In this document: positions 1-9,667 of the stretch, one piece after another
Position numbering within the stretch: the stretch's first letter is position 1
Layout of the letters: every line of letters begins with the position of its first letter
Assembly: GCA_963763085.1 (NCBI GenBank)
Contig: CAVXNB010000001.1
Location: 682,001 to 746,000, forward strand
Origin: CAVXNB01 sp963763085
GTDB taxonomy: Bacteria; Actinomycetota; Acidimicrobiia; Acidimicrobiales; Bog-793
DNA: 64,000 bases
Direction: 5' to 3'
Translations under genes and position numbers: made by a program
Notes under the pieces: model-generated
Databases searched by the model: none
What the model was told of the DNA's origin: nothing
What the model saw: the letters and a program-made list of their open reading frames with translations, nothing else

Positions 1-1
1 C

Positions 2-889
2 ATGCAGGAGGCCGCCGAGTACGCGCCGGGGACGATGATCGCCGTGCTGGGGCTCGACGACGAAACGGTCGAGGCGGCTTGTCGCCGTGCCGACGGCGAG
101 GCTTGGATCGCGAATTTCAATGCTCCCGGGCAGGTGATCATCGCAGGCACCTCCGAGGCTGTCCGTGAGGTCGGTTCGATCGCCAAGGAGCTCGGCGCCA
201 AACGGGTGATGGCCATCCCCGTCGGCGGCGCCTTCCACACCCCCCTCATGTCAGGTGCCCGGGACCGCCTCCGGAAGGCCCTCGCCTCGACGACCTTCCA
301 CGCACTCGACCCCGGGGTCGTGGCGAACGTGGACGCCCGACTCCACGACGATCCCGAGGAGTGGCCGCGGCTTTTGTCGGCGCAACTGTGCAGCCCGGTC
401 CGGTGGCGCCAGACGGTCGACACGCTCCTTGGCGAAGGCATGCAGACATTCGTCGAGCTCGGGCCGGGCGGGGTGCTTACCGGGCTCGCCCGCCGCGTGC
501 TCCCGACCGCAGAGACCATCGGCGTCTCGGTCGCCACGCCCGACGACCTCGACCGTCTGGTGGAGATCCTCGCCGGGGGCATGGTGAGCGGTGCCGCCCC
601 CGCAGGCGAGCACTTCCACATGACCGAGCGGCTCGTTGTGTCGCCGGTAGCCGGGCTCTTCGAACCTGCCCCTGGACTGGGCGGGTATCTTCCGGGCGGG
701 ACCGGGCGATCGGCGGAGCCGGTGGTGGTCGAAGTGGGCGGGCTCCTGGGCCTCGTCGGCACGACAGAGGTGCGATCGGCGTTCTCGGGCACGCTCGAAG
801 GCGTACTCGTCCTCGCTGGCGAGCGGGTGACCGGTGGCCAGCCGATCGCCTGGCTGCGGGCTCAGACCCATGACGAAAGGACGGCATGA
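2..889 (+). CDS. fabD: Malonyl-CoA:ACP transacylase (5' partial) with C-terminal biotinyl/lipoyl-like domain
   Basis: FabD moves malonyl from CoA to acyl carrier protein for fatty-acid elongation. The reading frame is open at the left edge, so the N-terminal part with the GHSxGE nucleophile motif lies outside the window. The visible part has the FabD signatures NFNAPGQVIIAG, a histidine in GGAFHTPLM and ELGPGGVLTGL. After about residue 205 there is an extra domain of about 85 residues resembling a biotinyl/lipoyl carrier fold (VEVGGLLGLV, then TTEVRSAFSGTLEGV and GERVTGGQPIAWLR). Where carriers have a lysine (MKM) this one has EVRS, so it is probably not modified. The stop overlaps the fabH start (ATGA). 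Family call is firm; the role of the extra domain is unknown. Confidence 0.9.
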   Translation: MQEAAEYAPGTMIAVLGLDDETVEAACRRADGEAWIANFNAPGQVIIAGTSEAVREVGSIAKELGAKRVMAIPVGGAFHTPLMSGARDRLRKALASTTFHALDPGVVANVDARLHDDPEEWPRLLSAQLCSPVRWRQTVDTLLGEGMQTFVELGPGGVLTGLARRVLPTAETIGVSVATPDDLDRLVEILAGGMVSGAAPAGEHFHMTERLVVSPVAGLFEPAPGLGGYLPGGTGRSAEPVVVEVGGLLGLVGTTEVRSAFSGTLEGVLVLAGERVTGGQPIAWLRAQTHDERTA

Positions 890-1857
890 GAGGCGCACGA
901 ATCACCGGATGGGGCCTCGCGCTGCCGGACAAGGTCGTCACGAACGCCGATTACGAAGCCCGCCTGGACACGAGCGACGCCTGGATCGTCGAGCGCACGG
1001 GGATCAAGGAGCGACGGCACGGCGGTACGACATCGGGTCTCGCTGTCGAGTCAGGCTTGCATGCCCTCGAGCGCGCCGGGCGCCGGGGCGAGGAGATCGA
1101 CCTCCTCGTACTTGCAACGACCACGCCCGACCAGGACGTGCCCGCCACCTCGTCGTGGGTCCACAACGCGCTCGGGTGCCGGGGCGCGGCGTTCGACTTG
1201 AACGCCGCCTGCTCCGGTTACGTGTACGGGCTCGTCACCGCCGCCGCCCTGCTCAATGCCGGACACGACCGTGCCCTGCTGATCGGCTCCGACACGTTGT
1301 CACGCATCACCGACCAGGACGACCGGTCGACCGCCGTGCTCTTCGCTGACGGCGCCGCCGCTCTCGTAGTCGAGGCCACCGACGGCGAGCCGCTCATCCT
1401 GGCCCACGACCTCGGGCTCGACGGTTCCCTGACGCACATCCTGTACTGCGACCGGGGCGGCCGGATCATGATGGAAGGCCGCGAAGTCTTCCGGCGAGCA
1501 GTTCGTGCGACCGTCGAGTCCGCCGAGCGCGTCCTGAAACAGGCCGACGTCACCGTCGAGGACATCGCCCTCTTCGTTCCTCACCAGGCGAACCTCCGCA
1601 TCATCGACGCCGTGGGTCAGCGACTCGAGATCGATCCCGCCCGCTATGCGATCTCCCTCGACCACACGGGCAACACGTCGGCCGCGTCGTGCGGGATCGC
1701 CCTCACAGAGGCCGCGGACGCCGGCCGGCTGGCCGACGGGGACCTCATCCTGTTCTCGGGCTTCGGCGCCGGGATGACGTGGGCGAGCGCCATCGTGAGG
1801 TGGGGTGGAGCCCCAGCGCGGCCGGCGGTCGCCGAAGACCCCGGAGCACATGGGTGA
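886..1857 (+). CDS. fabH: Beta-ketoacyl-ACP synthase III
   Basis: Condenses an acyl-CoA primer with malonyl-ACP to start fatty-acid synthesis. The 323-residue protein has the full FabH triad: Cys109 in LNAACSGYVYGL, His233 in VPHQANLRII and Asn263 in HTGNTSAAS. Length is normal for the family. The ATG overlaps the fabD stop by 4 nt and the stop overlaps the fabG GTG, so translation is probably coupled. Primer preference cannot be read from the sequence. Confidence 0.96.
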   Translation: MRGARITGWGLALPDKVVTNADYEARLDTSDAWIVERTGIKERRHGGTTSGLAVESGLHALERAGRRGEEIDLLVLATTTPDQDVPATSSWVHNALGCRGAAFDLNAACSGYVYGLVTAAALLNAGHDRALLIGSDTLSRITDQDDRSTAVLFADGAAALVVEATDGEPLILAHDLGLDGSLTHILYCDRGGRIMMEGREVFRRAVRATVESAERVLKQADVTVEDIALFVPHQANLRIIDAVGQRLEIDPARYAISLDHTGNTSAASCGIALTEAADAGRLADGDLILFSGFGAGMTWASAIVRWGGAPARPAVAEDPGAHG

Positions 1858-2669
1858 GCAGCCAGGAGGACTCGCCCTCGGCCGGAGGTGACGGAGCCGG
1901 GAACACCATCGGCGACGGCAACGACGGCGATGGCGGCAACACAGGCAGGGTCGTCCTCGTGACCGGGGGGTCGCGGGGCATCGGCCTGGCTTGTGCGCGG
2001 CGATTCCAGGCTGCCGGCGACCGGGTCGCCGTGACGTGGCGGACGAGTCCGCCCGACGTGCTCGACGGGCCGGATGGGACTCAACGCTTGCTGGCCGTCG
2101 CCTGCGACGTGACTTCGTCCGAGGACGTCGAGAGGGCCTTCACCGAGATCGAGCACTCGCTCGGGCCTGTGACTGTCCTCGTCTGCGCCGCCGGCATCAC
2201 CGACGACACGCTGCTGTTGCGCATGTCCGAGGAGCGGTGGGGCAACGTCATCGAGACCAACCTCACCTCGGTCTACCGCACGGCCAAACGTGCGCTCGGG
2301 CCGATGGTGCGCGCCCGAAGAGGACGAATCATCCTCATCTCGTCGGTGGTGGCGTTCATGGGCTCGCCGGGACAGGCCAATTACGGCGCCTCCAAGGCGG
2401 CGCTCGTCGGGTTCGCACGGTCCTTGGCAAGGGAGGTCGCCTCCCGCAGCATCACGGTCAACGTCGTCGCGCCGGGGGTCGTGACCACGGATATGATCGC
2501 TGTCCTGGGAGTAGATCGCGTTACGGCACTGACGTCCCTGGTGCCGCTTGGGAGGCAAGCCGGACCCGACGAGATCGCCTCGGCCGTTGAGTTCCTGGCC
2601 TCAGGCGGCGCAAGCTACATCACCGGGGCCGTCCTTCCCGTGGACGGGGGCCTCGGTATGGGCCACTGA
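1854..2669 (+). CDS. fabG: 3-oxoacyl-ACP reductase (SDR)
   Basis: NADPH-dependent reduction of 3-ketoacyl-ACP. The GTG at 1854 overlaps the fabH stop (GTGA) and is the likely start. It gives 271 residues with a Gly/Asp-rich 30-residue leader that is unusual for FabG. GGSRGIG at residues 38-44 is the nucleotide-binding loop. Ser164, Tyr177 and Lys181 (in ANYGASKAAL) are the catalytic residues. NVVAPG and the terminal PVDGG match the family. Its position between fabH and acpP supports FabG rather than a generic SDR. Confidence 0.93.
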   Translation: MSSQEDSPSAGGDGAGNTIGDGNDGDGGNTGRVVLVTGGSRGIGLACARRFQAAGDRVAVTWRTSPPDVLDGPDGTQRLLAVACDVTSSEDVERAFTEIEHSLGPVTVLVCAAGITDDTLLLRMSEERWGNVIETNLTSVYRTAKRALGPMVRARRGRIILISSVVAFMGSPGQANYGASKAALVGFARSLAREVASRSITVNVVAPGVVTTDMIAVLGVDRVTALTSLVPLGRQAGPDEIASAVEFLASGGASYITGAVLPVDGGLGMGH

Positions 2670-2712
2670 CCCATCGCAGTGCAGACAACCGACAAGAGAA
2701 AGCGGCATTCGC

Positions 2713-2952
2713 ATGGACAATGAAGCGACGTTCGACAAGTTCAAGGCCTGCGCGGTCGAGATTCTGAACGTGCCTGAGGAAAAGGTAACCCTCGACGCGA
2801 ACTTCGCGAGCGACCTCGACGCCGACAGCCTCGATCTGGTCGAGCTCGTGATGGAGCTGGAGGAGGTCTTCAGCATCACCGTCGACGAGAGCGAGCTCGA
2901 AGGCGTCGAGACCATCGGGCAGGCTTACGAGCTCGTGACCTCAAAGCTCTGA
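2713..2952 (+). CDS. acpP: Acyl carrier protein
   Basis: Small acidic carrier of 79 residues that holds growing acyl chains on a 4'-phosphopantetheine arm. The attachment serine is Ser39 in DLDADSLDLVE, the standard DSL motif. The ATG at 2713 follows a purine-rich stretch (GACAAGAGAAAG) and the stop overlaps the fabF ATG (TGATG). Length, acidity and location between fabG and fabF are all typical. Confidence 0.97.
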   Translation: MDNEATFDKFKACAVEILNVPEEKVTLDANFASDLDADSLDLVELVMELEEVFSITVDESELEGVETIGQAYELVTSKL

Positions 2953-4154
2953 TGGCGGTCGCCGAGGTGACGCTCGACCGAGGCGGTCGCCGGAGGGTCG
3001 CGGTTACAGGACTCGGCGTCGTCTCGTGTTGTGGCACCGGCAAGGACGACTTCTGGGCCGGCGTGAACGGGCCGGCCCCCGAGGGCGAGCACCGCGTGGT
3101 CGGCTTCGACCCCTCCGTCTGGTTTGACGCCAAAGAGGTTCGCCGCGTCGACCCCTTCGCCCAGTTCGCCGTCGGAGCCGCCGTCATGGCTCTCGAGGAC
3201 GCTGGTCCGGTCGAGGTCGACCCGGCGCTTGCCGGTGTCCAGATCGGTACCGGCGTCGGCGGGCTCACGACCATGGCGAACCAGATCGGTGTGTTGTTGG
3301 AGAAGGGTCCGCGCCGCGTGTCCCCGTTTCTCGTGCCGATGATGATGGCAAACGCCGGCGCCGCAGCCGTCTCGATGCGCCTCGGGTGGCGAGGTCCCTG
3401 CGAGACGATCGCGACCGCGTGCGCCTCCGGCACGCACTCGTTGCTCGCCGGCCATCGCTTGATCGCGAGCGGCCGTTGTGACGCCGTCCTCGCCGGCGGC
3501 GCGGAGGCCGCGATGACCCCGGTGGCAATGGCGGCCTTCGGCAACATGACGGCGCTCTCGACGTCCGGGGAGTCCAGGCCGTTCGACGTGCGACGCGACG
3601 GCTTCGTCATATCCGAAGGGGGCGCCGTGCTCGTGCTCGAGGAGCTCGAGCATGCCAAGGCTCGGGGCGCCCACATCTACGCGGAGCTGCTCGGCGGTGC
3701 CTCGAGCGCGGACGCGTACCACATCACGGCACCGGCGCCAGGCGGTGCCGGTGCGATCGGCTGCATCGAGCTCGCGCTCGAGGACGCGGGGATCACCGCC
3801 GCCGAGGTCGCCCATGTCAACGCACACGGCACGTCCACGCCTTTGAACGACCTCGCCGAGGCCGAGGCGATCGACAAGATCTTCGGCCGCCCGGGACCAC
3901 CGGTGACGTCGATCAAAGGCGTGACCGGGCATTCGCTCGGCGCGGCGGGCGCGATCGAGGGGGTGGCCTGCGCGCTGACGATCGAGCGCCGGCTCATCCC
4001 CCCGACGGTCGGCCTGGAGGACCAGGACCCGGAGATCCACCTCGACATCGTCCGTGGCGCCCCCCGGGAGTGGGAACCGGGGCCGATCCTGTCGAACAGT
4101 TTCGGTTTCGGCGGCCACAATGGCTGTATCGTGCTCGCCCCCGTATCCACCTGA
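2952..4154 (+). CDS. fabF: Beta-ketoacyl-ACP synthase II
   Basis: Elongating condensing enzyme of type II fatty-acid synthesis, 400 residues. The active site is visible: Cys157 in TACASGTHS, His292 in NAHGTSTPLND, Lys322 and His327 in KGVTGHSLGAAG. The C-terminal FGFGGHN motif is present. The ATG overlaps the acpP stop, so it is the last coupled gene of the fab operon. No enoyl reductase is in the operon; an InhA-type one lies at 51.6 kb. Confidence 0.96.
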   Translation: MAVAEVTLDRGGRRRVAVTGLGVVSCCGTGKDDFWAGVNGPAPEGEHRVVGFDPSVWFDAKEVRRVDPFAQFAVGAAVMALEDAGPVEVDPALAGVQIGTGVGGLTTMANQIGVLLEKGPRRVSPFLVPMMMANAGAAAVSMRLGWRGPCETIATACASGTHSLLAGHRLIASGRCDAVLAGGAEAAMTPVAMAAFGNMTALSTSGESRPFDVRRDGFVISEGGAVLVLEELEHAKARGAHIYAELLGGASSADAYHITAPAPGGAGAIGCIELALEDAGITAAEVAHVNAHGTSTPLNDLAEAEAIDKIFGRPGPPVTSIKGVTGHSLGAAGAIEGVACALTIERRLIPPTVGLEDQDPEIHLDIVRGAPREWEPGPILSNSFGFGGHNGCIVLAPVST

Positions 4155-4172
4155 GCACCCGACCGCGAGGAG

Positions 4173-5787
4173 TTGTCGATCTCGGAGAGTTCCGCCGGCG
4201 AGCCAGACGAGCGGCCGCCTGACTGCGCCTTTGCCGGCTTCAGCGATCATCCCCCTTGGCTGATCGATCCGCACGACCTCCCTTGGCTCGTCGGGATCGA
4301 CGCCATCCGGACGAGGACGCGAGCCGAAGTACCCAGCCTCGTCCGCCGGAGGCGAACGCCACCGGCTCACCGCATCGTGAATGTGGCCTGGACGCTCGGC
4401 CGCGCGGTCGGGGGCTGGTACCTCGTCGATCGAGGACGCGGGCAGACACGGTCGCGCCTCGGGCTTTCCCGGCGGCTCCGGATCGCGTTCGGCAAGCTCG
4501 GGCCTACATACATCAAGCTCGGCCAGATCCTCTCCTCGGGAGAGGGAATCTTTCCCGAGGAGATCGTCTCGCAATTCCGCCTGCTGCGCGACCACGTCCC
4601 GCCGGAGTCATTCGACGATGTGCGCCGCATCGTCGAGGCCGAGCTCCGCGGGCCACTGGAAGGGACCTTCGCCGAGTTCGACCGGACCCCGATCGCGGCC
4701 GCCTCGATCGCTCAGGTCCACGGCGCCCGGCTCCGCACCGGCGAGCAGGTGGTCGTCAAGGTGCAGCGTCCCGACGTCGCCGAGCTCGTGCGAAGGGACC
4801 TCGCCGGCATGAGCTTCTTCGCCCCGTTTCTCGTCGGGCGGATCCCGGTGTCGGCGCTCGCCAACCCGCCGGCGCTAATCGAGCTGTTCGCCGAGACGAT
4901 CGTCGAGGAGCTCGACTTCCGCCTCGAGGCCGCGAACATGCTCGACGTCGGCCGCGTCCTCGCAGAAACCAACCAGCGCTCCATCATCGTCCCCCGCCCC
5001 CATCCACGGCTCGTGACGCGGCGGATGCTCGTGATGGAGCGGCTCGACGGCTTCGCATGGGACGACGTCGAGGGGATGCGGTCGGCCGGGATCGACACGG
5101 CGGCCGTGCTCAGGGCCGAGATGGTCTCCTTCCTGGAGGGCGCCCTGCTGTACGGGGTCTTCCACGGCGACCTGCACGGAGGCAACCTCTTCGTCCAGAG
5201 CGACGGCCGCGTCGCCCTGCGTCGACCACGGCATCACCGGCCGGCTTGGCGAGCAGCAGCGTCTGGCGTTTCTGCAGCTGCTCGTCGGCGGGACGACCAA
5301 CAACATCCCCATCCAGGTGCAGGCCTTGAAGGAGCTGGGTGCCCTGCCGGCGGACGCGGACGTCGAGCAGGTCATCAAGGACCTCGGGCTCGACAAGCCC
5401 GCCCTGGACGTCATCACGCTGTCGGCCGACGAGCTCACCGCTCAGCTGCGCGATCTCACCAAGCAGCTCTTGGCGTACGGGGCGAGGATGCCGAAGGAGC
5501 TGATGTTGTTCGTGAAGGATCTCCTGTTTCTCGATGGCGCGGTCGCGACGCTTGCTCCCGGGATCGACCTCCTCGGGGAGGTGGCCCTCATCGCGACCTA
5601 CTTCGCCGACCGCTACGGTGAGCGCATCGCCTCCGAGATCGGGCTCGATCCGCGTACGGTGCCGGTCGACCTCGACGGGCTGCGAGCCTCGATGGGGCTC
5701 TCGACGGACACCGAGCACCTCACGTACCGGGAGCTCCAGGAACGTCGGGAGGTCCTGCGCCGGAAGTTCGAGCGGAGAGAACTCTAA
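4173..5787 (+). CDS. UbiB/ABC1-family atypical protein kinase (one-base frameshift)
   Basis: Member of the ABC1/ADCK/UbiB kinase-like family, usually linked to isoprenoid-quinone or lipid metabolism. The ADCK core is clear: KLGPTYIKLGQILSS, the A-rich loop AAASIAQVHGA, VVKVQRP, and the catalytic loop FHGDLHGGN. The frame breaks at about 5220, where one extra C turns VALVDHG into noise. Removing it gives a continuous 537-residue protein. The C-terminal part then reads from DHGITGRLGEQQRLAF to the stop at 5787. The TTG start at 4173 is 18 nt after fabF; the purine stretch is very close to it, so the exact start is uncertain. The substrate is unknown. Confidence 0.85.
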
Positions 5788-5821
5788 ACCTCAACATGAG
5801 CTCGAGGGTTCAGGTGTAAAC

Positions 5822-6746
5822 GTGAGCTTGAGCGTGAGTGTCGTGATCGTGACTCACAACGAGGGCGGGGAGCTCGCACGGACGGTCGAGGCGATCCGGG
5901 AGACGGTGCCGGAATCGACCGAGATCGTGGTCATCGACGACGTCTCCACAGACGGTAGCGCAGACGCCCTCGAGGCGCATGAGGGAGTGGACGCCGGCCG
6001 GGGCGGGGGCGGGGGCAGCGGAGCTCCCAGGACGGTGGTCGAAAGAGCGGACCGGCCGCTCGGGATCTCAGCCGGCCGGAATCTCGGCGCGAGACGCTCT
6101 TCGGGGGACGTGATCGTCTTCAGCGACGCCCACGTGCGGCCGCTCGACGGGTGGCTCGCTCCGGTTCTCGACGCCCTGGCCGACCCCGGCGTCGGCGAGG
6201 TGACGCCGGCGATCGGCCATCTCGACGGACGACCGGGCATCGGCTTCGGGTTCACGTGGAAGGACATCTCGATGCGGATGAAGTGGCTTGGCGCGTCGGG
6301 CGAGGGGCCGGTCGACGTGCCGTTCATCTGCGGATGTTTCCTGGCGATGCGGCGCGACACGTTCGAAGAAACGGGCGGATTCGACGAGGGCATGTACCGG
6401 TGGGGATCCGAGGACGCCGAGCTGTCGCTGCGCCTGTGGCTGTCCGGCTACCGGTGCCAGGCCGTGCCGGCGGCGGAGGTACTGCACCTCTTCCGTGACT
6501 CATTTCCCTACGAGGTCGACCACGCCGGCATCCTCTCGAACATCCTTCGGCTCGCCGTGCTGCATTTCGGCCAGGCGGGCATTGAGCGGGTCGTGTCCCA
6601 CCACGCGCGATCGCGACGTGTTCGCCGACGCGTGGACCCGCCTGCTGGACAGCGACCCCTGGCAGCGCAGGGATGAGCTCGACGCCCGGCGATCGTGGGA
6701 CTTCGAGTCGTTCGCCAGGCGGTTCGGCATCGATGCGCTCATCTGA
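5822..6746 (+). CDS. GT2 glycosyltransferase resembling polypeptide GalNAc-transferases (one-base frameshift)
   Basis: GT-A fold transferase. The GTG at 5822 begins VSLSVSVVIVTHNEGGEL; then VVIDDVSTDGS and FSDAHVRP, giving a DxH metal motif. The acceptor region has GCFLAMRRDTFEETGGFDEG followed by WGSEDAELSLRLW and EVLHLFRD. The DxH plus WGxEDxELSxRxW pattern is the arrangement of mucin-type polypeptide GalNAc-transferases and their bacterial relatives; sugar and acceptor remain inferred. One extra base near 6606 breaks the frame. Corrected, it is 307 residues, ending FARRFGIDALI at 6746 and overlapping the next start at 6733. That overlap supports the corrected end. Confidence 0.78.
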
Positions 6747-9354
6747 TCACGACCGAGGCGTCCAGCGCTCCCCCGCCGGCGTCTGCGTCCTCGGCATGCA
6801 CCGGAGCGGCACCTCGGCCGCGACGCGCCTCGTGAATCTTCTCGGGCTTTCGACGTGTGCCGAGGACGACCTGCTGCACGATCCGAGAGGTAACGCCAAG
6901 GGGCACTGGGAAAGCGTGTCGATGCTCGCGATCAACGAGCGGCTGTTGGCCGAGATGGGACGCTCGTGGTGGTGCCCGCCGCGCGCCGGAGACGGTTACG
7001 AGCTCGACGCGGCCCGTATCTCGAGCGACCCGTCCGAGGCCGGGAAGGCGTTCGACGCCGTTCACCCGCAGGCTCCCTGGGTGTGGAAAGACCCACGCAC
7101 GTCCCTCACCCTTCCCTTCTGGTGCGAGGCACTCGACCGTCCGGTCGCGGCCCTCGTCCTTGTGCGGAACCCGCTCGATGTCGCGACGTCATTGTTGAAG
7201 CGAGACCGTCTCTCCGTCGCGCACGGCGTGGCGCTGTGGGAGCGCTACAACCGGCTGACGCTCTCGCATGTGCAGGGCATGCCGGTTCACCTGAGTCGGT
7301 ACGACGACCTCGTCGCCGATCCGGTGCGGTGGTGCGAGGGAGTCGCCGGCTTCTTCGAGTCATGCGGGTTGTCCTGGAGCGGCGTCATCGACGGTGATCG
7401 GATCCGAGCCTTCGTCGACGGTGCCTTGCGCCACAGCCGCCTCGGTTGGCTGGAGGTTCTCTCGGAATTCGCCGCCTCGGCGGCCGTGCTCGACGCGATC
7501 GAGTCGTCCATCGGCACGTGGCGATCGTTCGAGTCGCCTGAGCTTGCTGCCGAGGCGCCCTGGGTGGAGGCCGAGTTCGTGGCCATCGGATCCTGGCAAC
7601 CGTCGCCACTTCCCGAGCCGCCTGAGACGACGGTGACCGTGGTCGTGGCCAATCTCGGAGCACCTCCTAAGGACGAGGTCGACCACCTGTCACGCCAGCT
7701 CTTGGCCTTCGCCGAGGGGATCGTCGTGACCGATGCTGCGCCGGAGCCAGGCGAGATCGAATCGGCCGACCGTGTACGGGTTGTCCGCGTGGCGCCCGGA
7801 ACGCCGCTCGGCGCAGCCCGGATGGCCGGCGCCGAGCAGGCGACAACCGACTTGATCGACTTCCGGGCGCCAGGCGCCACGTTGTCGAACCGTTGGCTTC
7901 CCGATATGCGACGAGCCTTTGCGGCCGGTTACGCGGCCGTCACTCCGGGCGTGGCGGGTCCGGCCGGCGGCGGCGGTTACGGGCTCGGCTGGTCGGACGG
8001 CGTGCTCAATACACGATGGCGCCCACGGCCGGCGGATGTGGTCGAGACGGTGCCTCTGGTGGCGGGGGCTTGTTTTGCCGTGCAACGAGCGGCTCTCCAC
8101 GCGGTCGGCGGATTCGACCCCGAGCTCGGGGCGTACGGCCTCGACGTTCACGAGCTCAGCATGCGGCTGTGGCGACTCGGCCGGCGTTGCGCCATCGCCC
8201 GCGACGCGGTCGCGACCGTCCCCGAGCCGGCGCTTTATCTCGGTGATCCCGACTCAGTGGACTGGGAGTCGTACATTCACGATCTCGTGCGGCTCGGGAC
8301 GGTGCACCTCGACCTCGAGGACCTGGCGGCGCTCACCGCCGGCGTGCGGGATCGTCCCGGCACCGGTCACGCGATCGCCCGGGTTCTCGTCTCGGACGCG
8401 ACATCCCGGCGAGCCGCACTCGAGGCGCAGCACCCGCTGAGCTCGCGGGCGTTTCTCGACTGGTGCGGGGCGCGCCGGCCAGCCAGTGGCTCCTCGCCGG
8501 GCTCCCTGACGGCCGGCAACACGGCGCCGGCAGGCGCAACACGCGGGGCGCCGGCGCAACACCCGGTGAGCCTCATCGTTTCGTCTCCGGGCGGGCCGGC
8601 GGACGAGGCGCCGGCGCCGCTGCTCGGTCTCCTCCGCGGCGAGCTGCCCCCCGGCACCGAGGTCATCGTGACGAACGACCGATGCGCCGCGGCGGCGAGG
8701 GCGACGGGAAGTTTGCTCCTGTTTCTCGATGCAAGCGCTGAGCCCGTCGGAGGCTGGGCTGCTCCGCTGCTCGCGGCGGCCGCCGAGCAACCGACCGGTG
8801 CCGCCGGTGCCGCCGTCCTCCCCTACGGCCGCCGCCGGCAGCCCGTGGGCGGTCTCACGTTCTCGCCCAGGTTCGGCGACTTCCGGTGGAAGCTGATCGG
8901 TCCGGACGCGCATCCGGACCGGGTGCTGGCCCTGACGCGGTCGTGTCTTGCCATTCGACGCGAGCTCTACCTCGACATCGGCGGCCTCGATGCCGAGCTC
9001 GAGGCGGGCGGCTGGGCGGAGGCGGAGCTATGCCTGCGCCTCTGGCGAGCCGGGCACCCGTGCCTCGTCATCCCGTCGTCGGTCGTGGCGGTCTCACGTC
9101 CCTGGTGGGGGGCGGGACCACCCTGCTGGGACGACGTTCTCTACGGAGCGCTACGGGTGGCCGCTCTGCACCTCGACGGGCCGGATCACAAGTCCGTCCT
9201 CGAGCGGTTCCGGCACGGGCGGGGCTTCGCTCCGGCCATCGCCCGCGTCGCCGGGAGCGACGCCGGCCGCAGGCGTGCTCGCATCGCCGCCAGATCAGAA
9301 ACATCAGCCGGTGCCGTCCTCCGCCTCCTTGCCGGTGACGACCTCTTCGACTGA
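6733..9354 (+). CDS. Sulfotransferase fused to two degenerate GT2 modules
   Basis: 873 residues from the ATG at 6733, inside the end of the GT2 gene. Residues 1-290 form a sulfotransferase: PAPS loop GMHRSGTSA at 21-29, VWKDPRTSL and a second PAPS site in VRNPLDVATSLLKRD. Two modules follow that mirror the neighbouring GT2. Module A has GGFDPELGAYG and ELSMRLWRLGRRC. Module B has GGLDAELEAGG and ELCLRLWRAGHPC. The catalytic DxH is lost in both (FRAPGA; FLDASAE). They are likely paralogous copies kept for acceptor binding or structure. Acting on a glycan or glycoprotein is inferred from context. Confidence 0.8.
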   Translation: MRSSDHDRGVQRSPAGVCVLGMHRSGTSAATRLVNLLGLSTCAEDDLLHDPRGNAKGHWESVSMLAINERLLAEMGRSWWCPPRAGDGYELDAARISSDPSEAGKAFDAVHPQAPWVWKDPRTSLTLPFWCEALDRPVAALVLVRNPLDVATSLLKRDRLSVAHGVALWERYNRLTLSHVQGMPVHLSRYDDLVADPVRWCEGVAGFFESCGLSWSGVIDGDRIRAFVDGALRHSRLGWLEVLSEFAASAAVLDAIESSIGTWRSFESPELAAEAPWVEAEFVAIGSWQPSPLPEPPETTVTVVVANLGAPPKDEVDHLSRQLLAFAEGIVVTDAAPEPGEIESADRVRVVRVAPGTPLGAARMAGAEQATTDLIDFRAPGATLSNRWLPDMRRAFAAGYAAVTPGVAGPAGGGGYGLGWSDGVLNTRWRPRPADVVETVPLVAGACFAVQRAALHAVGGFDPELGAYGLDVHELSMRLWRLGRRCAIARDAVATVPEPALYLGDPDSVDWESYIHDLVRLGTVHLDLEDLAALTAGVRDRPGTGHAIARVLVSDATSRRAALEAQHPLSSRAFLDWCGARRPASGSSPGSLTAGNTAPAGATRGAPAQHPVSLIVSSPGGPADEAPAPLLGLLRGELPPGTEVIVTNDRCAAAARATGSLLLFLDASAEPVGGWAAPLLAAAAEQPTGAAGAAVLPYGRRRQPVGGLTFSPRFGDFRWKLIGPDAHPDRVLALTRSCLAIRRELYLDIGGLDAELEAGGWAEAELCLRLWRAGHPCLVIPSSVVAVSRPWWGAGPPCWDDVLYGALRVAALHLDGPDHKSVLERFRHGRGFAPAIARVAGSDAGRRRARIAARSETSAGAVLRLLAGDDLFD

Positions 9355-9385
9355 CGTTGCGCCGCCTTCAGGGTGCGGCGCCCTG

Positions 9386-9667
9386 CTAGTACGCCTGGTC
9401 GCGTGGCGGCCGCTGCCCGGTCATCACGCGGACCGTCTCGGGCGGGATGCCCGACACGTCCACCGGCAGAACGATGTAGAGCAGATCGCTGCTCTCCACG
9501 ACGAGCCTGACCTCCAGGCGCTCCGGAAGCTCGACGCCGAGGAGCTCCGCCAGGGCTGCCTTTGGGTCCTCGAGCAGACGTTCCCGGTAGTCGGGATCCG
9601 CCCATGCCCGGCGAACGACGCGACCTTCGATGTTGTGCCGCTGCGTCGGGACGCTACCGTATGGCAC
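9386..9667 (-). CDS. NHLP (nitrile-hydratase-leader-like) peptide precursor candidate
   Basis: 93-residue protein from the GTG at 9667; an in-frame TAG lies four codons upstream. Residues 17-69 match the leader domain shared by nitrile hydratase alpha subunits and NHLP/TOMM ribosomal peptide precursors: VVRRAWADPDYRERLLEDP, then KAALAELLGVELPERLEVR and SSDLLYIVLP. The remaining 25-odd residues (ending QRPPRDQAY) would be the core. It has no Cys and no double-Gly cleavage site. No cyclodehydratase, lanthionine synthetase or radical SAM gene is visible, so processing is not supported. It could be an orphan leader-fold protein. It diverges from the dynamin gene. Confidence 0.6.
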   Translation of the reverse strand: MPYGSVPTQRHNIEGRVVRRAWADPDYRERLLEDPKAALAELLGVELPERLEVRLVVESSDLLYIVLPVDVSGIPPETVRVMTGQRPPRDQAY

